Below, in pieces: positions 3,073-6,016 of a DNA stretch of 6,016 nucleotides. The notes under the pieces are model-generated. The model did not search any database and was not told where the DNA came from. It was given only the letters and a program-made list of their open reading frames with translations. How positions within the stretch are numbered: the stretch's first letter is position 1; each line of letters opens with the position of its first letter. The DNA comes from an uncultured Lachnospiraceae bacterium. GTDB taxonomy: Bacteria; Bacillota; Clostridia; Lachnospirales; Lachnospiraceae. The DNA lies in NCBI GenBank assembly GCA_910583895.1, contig CAJTYJ010000078.1:1-6016 (forward strand), read 5' to 3'. The position numbers were made by a program, and so were the translations under genes.

Positions 3073-4893
3073 CTAATCCGTCCGCAGCGGCGGCCTGCCT
3101 GCGGGCCTGTGGGGCTGTAACGGCACGGTCCTCTCTTGTTTCTGTCCCTGCCCCATACCGCCGCTTACAGGCGCTCCTGATGGCGCAGGCGGCTCTTCAA
3201 ACTCTTCCAGGTCATCGTCCATCTGTCTGCGCAGGATCTCCTGCTCCAGAGTAAGCCGGTCCGCATAAGAGACTGCTCTCGCCGCATGCTGCTCCGCCAC
3301 ATATCCCTCTTCAAATTCAATCCCCCATTTAAAAAACAGTCGCAGCTCTGTCCGCATGGGATGGCATCCCGTTTTGGCCAGAATGAAATGTCCTTTGGGA
3401 AGGGATTTCAGTTCATCCGGGGTCATCAGCGGACGCTGGATCATCTGCAGGCTCTGGCTGGGATCATTCTTTCCCCTGCTGATGGAGCCGGACAGCACTG
3501 TCTTATTTCCCAGGGCTTTCGACAGGACTTCCGCGCTCTCTGAGTTGGGCGCAAAGCCTCCGAACAGGATGTCCTGGCAGTTATCGATGATGATCTCGCT
3601 ACCCTCTTTCCCATAGTTTTTCTGCAGTTGGGCAAAGGACTGGATGATAGGGACCATGCTGATGCGCCGGGATCGGCCTGCAGAGAACAGCATCTCCAGG
3701 GATTCGATCTTGGGGATGGTCCCGATCTCATCCCCAAAGATCACTACCCTGTTGGGAAGTTTTCCGCCATGCTCATCCGCGATGGACAGCATCTCCCGGT
3801 AGATTTGCTGCAGGAACAGGCTGACCATGAAATATTTTGTATTATCCTCCTCCGGCAGAACGATAAAGATTGCTGCTTTGGAGTTACAGAAGGTCTCCGT
3901 GTCCATGGAACCGTCAAAGCACAGGATCTGCTCCATCTCCGAATCCAGAAAAGCGTTCAGTCTGGACATGGCCGTGGAAAGCACCGAGGCCATGGCCTGA
4001 TCTGCGGTGTTCAGGGCGGCCCCGGCAAACCATTTCGCTTTATGGTCCGGAGGCAATTTCTGCATCAGCAGCTGGAACTGGTTCTTTCCCTTTACCGGAG
4101 AGGGAGCCAGTAAATCCTGGATCAGCTTGAACACGCTGACGATGTGCCGCTGCTCCTTTGGACAGTATTCCGCGATCAACAGCAGCACACTGGTCAGGAG
4201 TCCTTCCGCCGCATCATAGAAAAATGCGTTCTGTCCATAGCTGGAAGAGTCTGCCCCGGAACTGATGATGGTCTTGGCTGTGATCTTGGCATATTTTTCT
4301 GCTTTGGCCTTGTATGCCAGGTTCTCCGGGTCCTCCAACCACAGATCCGTGTATTTGTTCACCATACCCAGGATATTGTCCCCATCGGAACGGGTAGGAT
4401 TTCGCAGATCCAGGATGGATATCTTGTAGCCGTAGTATTTTTCTGCAATCCCTGCATAGTTTCGGAACAAGTCTCCCTTGGTATCCGTACAGAGAAAACT
4501 CATACCGCTGGCGCAGGCATATTCGATACAGGGATAGAGAAAGTTCGCCGTTTTGCCGACACCGGCAGCGCCGATCATCAGAAGATGGATGTCGCCGGGA
4601 TCGATCAGGGCCGTGACACCTCCATGGGAAAACTTTCCGCCCACCACAATGCCCTGAGTTTCCGGCAGGTTCTTCCCCTGTCTCCACAGCTTCGGTTCGT
4701 ATGGGACATGGGAATAAGTCTTTTTGATCTCCATATCTGTGGCGAAGCGGGCGGTCCCATACTGCCCGTCACCCACGGTTTTGGACTTGATCCCGTCCAG
4801 GTTGTAATGGCTGGACAGGAAAGTGACCAGCCCCAGCAGGGCGAACATCCCCAGGCCCGCACATACCAGGATTATGATCTGTGTGGTCTGCAT
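3073..4893 (-). CDS. virD4: VirD4-like type IV coupling protein (CD1115 family), 606 aa
   Basis: This is the membrane ATPase that brings the relaxase-DNA complex to the type IV secretion channel during conjugation. Residues about 5-27 (IIILVCAGLGMFALLGLVTF) form one membrane segment, leaving a large cytoplasmic part. Walker A is GAAGVGKT at 108-115, followed by TDTKGDLF (136-143), a coupling-protein signature. The Walker B-like segment is VVIFGDEIG (383-391), with Asp388-Glu389, and it leads into a stretch (IPKIESLEMLFSAGRSRR) conserved in this family. Later conserved blocks are GGFAPNSESAEVLSKALGNK and SRGKNDPSQSLQM. The C-terminus is a Pro/Gly-rich tail ending PPLRTD. It looks full length and intact. 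ATG 4893 is preferred over the longer frame to 4929 because GAGGAG (4906-4901) lies 7 nt upstream and the shorter protein begins at the membrane segment. Family identity is firm; the symbol is family-level. Confidence 0.95.
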   Translation of the reverse strand: MQTTQIIILVCAGLGMFALLGLVTFLSSHYNLDGIKSKTVGDGQYGTARFATDMEIKKTYSHVPYEPKLWRQGKNLPETQGIVVGGKFSHGGVTALIDPGDIHLLMIGAAGVGKTANFLYPCIEYACASGMSFLCTDTKGDLFRNYAGIAEKYYGYKISILDLRNPTRSDGDNILGMVNKYTDLWLEDPENLAYKAKAEKYAKITAKTIISSGADSSSYGQNAFFYDAAEGLLTSVLLLIAEYCPKEQRHIVSVFKLIQDLLAPSPVKGKNQFQLLMQKLPPDHKAKWFAGAALNTADQAMASVLSTAMSRLNAFLDSEMEQILCFDGSMDTETFCNSKAAIFIVLPEEDNTKYFMVSLFLQQIYREMLSIADEHGGKLPNRVVIFGDEIGTIPKIESLEMLFSAGRSRRISMVPIIQSFAQLQKNYGKEGSEIIIDNCQDILFGGFAPNSESAEVLSKALGNKTVLSGSISRGKNDPSQSLQMIQRPLMTPDELKSLPKGHFILAKTGCHPMRTELRLFFKWGIEFEEGYVAEQHAARAVSYADRLTLEQEILRRQMDDDLEEFEEPPAPSGAPVSGGMGQGQKQERTVPLQPHRPAGRPPLRTD

Positions 4894-5247
4894 TTTCACA
4901 CTCCTCTCTCTTAATCTGTCAACAAGCACGATTTATCTTCTGGCATAGATCTGCGCCGCATAGCTTCTCACAGCATTGATCTGGCATAACAATTTATACT
5001 GCACATCAAATTCATTTACCGTCATGTATGAGAACAACGGCGCTGGTGTGACAGTGACTTTAAGACCGTCAGACCTCAGGAAGTGTCTACAAATAACTGA
5101 TGCAGATTTATAACAGTTTTCATTGTATTTACAGGCTTTTCCTATACAAGATGCATCAGTTATTTTCCGACAATTCCTTATTTTGTTAAAATAGCAGCTT
5201 AGGAAATTCTGGCGGCCTTGACTTTTAAAACATAAAGCAAACAACCA
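4894..5247. other. AT-rich 354-bp gap interrupting the transfer operon
   Basis: This lies between two minus-strand transfer genes that would normally be close. A minus-strand frame is open from 5244 (TTG) to TAA 4935-4933. It has no ribosome binding site, its first half is Cys-rich with low similarity to anything I know, and it is crossed by the inverted repeat at 5078-5178. Its last 40 or so codons (ending RSYAAQIYARR) look more protein-like and could be the tail of a lost gene. No clear promoter for virD4 is seen. The base composition is visibly more AT-rich than either neighbour, which suggests inserted or decayed DNA. Confidence 0.5.
5078..5178. repeat. Nested inverted repeat, 27-bp arms with 14-bp perfect core
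   Basis: AAATAACTGATGCA at 5091-5104 is repeated in exact reverse complement at 5152-5165. The arms extend outwards as AGGAA-x-TGTC (5078-5087) matched at 5169-5178, giving 23 of 27 matches. The 47-nt interior contains a second hairpin: TTGTAT (5123-5128) with ATACAA (5144-5149), and AGG (5133-5135) with CCT (5141-5143) around CTTTT. Candidates are paired ends of a vanished insertion element, a MITE-like miniature element, or an RNA structure in the operon leader. There is no U-tract, so a simple terminator is unlikely. Confidence 0.6.
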
Positions 5248-6016
5248 TCAGGCCATCTGCAGCGCCCTCTCCTCTGTCATCTCCGGAGGCGGCTTTTCCT
5301 CTGCCGGTACCGCCTCCATTCCGTGCATGGCCTTGATGTCCTCATTCCAGTCCTTCCATGTGGACAGTTCCATCCTCACATCCGGATACCCTGCCTCTGT
5401 CAGACCTTCCTGTATCCGTTCCGCCGCCTTCAGCCCTGCCAGGTCATGGTCTAAACACAGATGGATCTTTTTCAGCTCCGGATGATCCTGCAGCAGCTGG
5501 AACAATGCCTGGGAGCCAACTCCGCACAGCGCCACATAGCTGTGTTCCTTCCATCCGTTCTTGTGCAGCGAGATATAGGAAAGCATATCTATGGGCGCTT
5601 CGAACACAAAGACCTCACTGCTTTTCCCGTTCCAGTGGAAACTGTACCGGGGATCGCTGCTCTCCAGATTTCCCCGGTAGCTTTTCCCCATGGTATAGAT
5701 CCCCTTCTTGTGGGCGTGTCTGGCCTTCCCTTCCGGATCATATCCCACAAAAATGGCATTATGAAACTGTCGGGCCTTATCCTTCGACAGCTCCAGACTT
5801 TCATAGATCAGATTCTCTTTTGCAAAGGCAGATACCACCTCATAGTCAAGCAAGCGGGACCTTAACAGATATGCGAACACCCGCCGCATATCCCCATTGG
5901 CGGCTGGCAGGGCAAACAGCTTTCTCGGCACTTCCTCCTGCTTCCGGCTCTGACGGTAGGGCTGTCCCTGTTCCCCGCCCAGGAGCATGCTCACTGCATC
6001 CGGAAATGTTTTTCCA
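5248..6016 (-). CDS. Toprim/DUF3991-like DNA-processing protein, 5' end beyond window
   Basis: The visible 255 residues start in mid-protein (GKTFPDAVSMLLGGEQG) and run to TGA 5250-5248. The frame continues unbroken to the right edge. GTG 5994 is internal, because 'sFpeAV..L.G' normally lies well inside this family, so roughly the first 100 residues, including the expected zinc-ribbon region, are off the window. A DUF3991-like part includes VFAYLLRSRLLDYEVV and AIFVGYDPEGKARHA. The toprim fold follows, with its glutamate in VFVFEAPIDMLSY and the paired aspartates in HLCLDHDLAGLKAAERI. Toprim domains bind metal and act on DNA in primases and related enzymes. In conjugative elements this family is thought to act in DNA processing around transfer or replication. 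It is the most upstream visible gene of the minus-strand transfer operon, followed after 354 bp by virD4. The key residues look intact. Confidence 0.88.
   Translation of the reverse strand, partial: GKTFPDAVSMLLGGEQGQPYRQSRKQEEVPRKLFALPAANGDMRRVFAYLLRSRLLDYEVVSAFAKENLIYESLELSKDKARQFHNAIFVGYDPEGKARHAHKKGIYTMGKSYRGNLESSDPRYSFHWNGKSSEVFVFEAPIDMLSYISLHKNGWKEHSYVALCGVGSQALFQLLQDHPELKKIHLCLDHDLAGLKAAERIQEGLTEAGYPDVRMELSTWKDWNEDIKAMHGMEAVPAEEKPPPEMTEERALQMA

Noticed and set aside
4144..4914. Plus-strand frame of 256 codons
   Set aside because: It is antisense to the VirD4-like gene and has no family resemblance. Long shadow frames are expected opposite GC-richer coding sequence.
4894..4929. Longer VirD4 start adding 12 residues
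   Set aside because: There is no ribosome binding site upstream of the TTG at 4929. The real GAGGAG lies inside this extension, 7 nt before ATG 4893.
5248..5994. GTG 5994 as the true start of the toprim gene
   Set aside because: The frame is open to the window edge and the residues just before it (GKTFPDA) fit the conserved interior of the family, so the gene begins outside the window.
1..6016. CRISPR array, tRNA, rRNA or complete insertion sequence
   Set aside because: No regularly spaced repeats, no tRNA cloverleaf or rRNA signature and no transposase or integrase motif were seen on either strand.

Overview
The window looks like part of a conjugative or mobilizable element from a Gram-positive Clostridia host, most likely Lachnospiraceae-like. 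The reasons are AGGAGG-type ribosome binding sites in front of nearly every credible gene, consensus sigma-A promoters, and a gene set (toprim/DUF3991-like protein, VirD4-type coupling protein, short winged-HTH protein, XRE regulators, a small Spo0A-C-like protein) typical of Tn1549/CD1115-style elements of gut Firmicutes. This assignment comes from recognising families by eye, not from a search.

Layout. Bases 1-1083 are low-density accessory DNA: a promoter and a small unknown gene (234-470, +) with a hairpin behind it, a hairpin-rich gap, and the decayed C-terminal end of a LysR-type regulator (about 743-994, +). Bases 1084-2247 are a regulatory block: an XRE repressor (1084-1407, +), a convergent small Spo0A-C-like DNA-binding protein (1518-1745, -), and a second XRE regulator (1894-2211, +) divergent from it. 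The divergent intergenic region holds a consensus minus-strand promoter and three dyads that could be operators. A good intrinsic terminator (2211-2247) closes the block.

Bases 2248-2804 carry a probable 59-residue minus-strand gene (2354-2533). Its Shine-Dalgarno lies in the loop of a hairpin that has a competing alternative pairing partner. Upstream of it is a 31-bp imperfect inverted repeat. Bases 2805-6016 are a minus-strand transfer operon, in transcription order: a toprim/DUF3991 protein running off the right edge, a 354-bp AT-rich gap with a striking nested inverted repeat, the full-length VirD4-like coupling ATPase, and a winged-HTH protein apparently translationally coupled to it.

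Working together: the coupling protein would deliver relaxase-bound DNA to a type IV secretion channel, the toprim protein probably acts in DNA processing or priming, and the XRE/Spo0A-C-like proteins look like a switch controlling the element. No secretion-channel gene, relaxase or integrase is in the window. The VirB-like genes that usually follow virD4 are not seen in the 590 bases after the winged-HTH gene, so the element is rearranged, reduced, or organised differently here.
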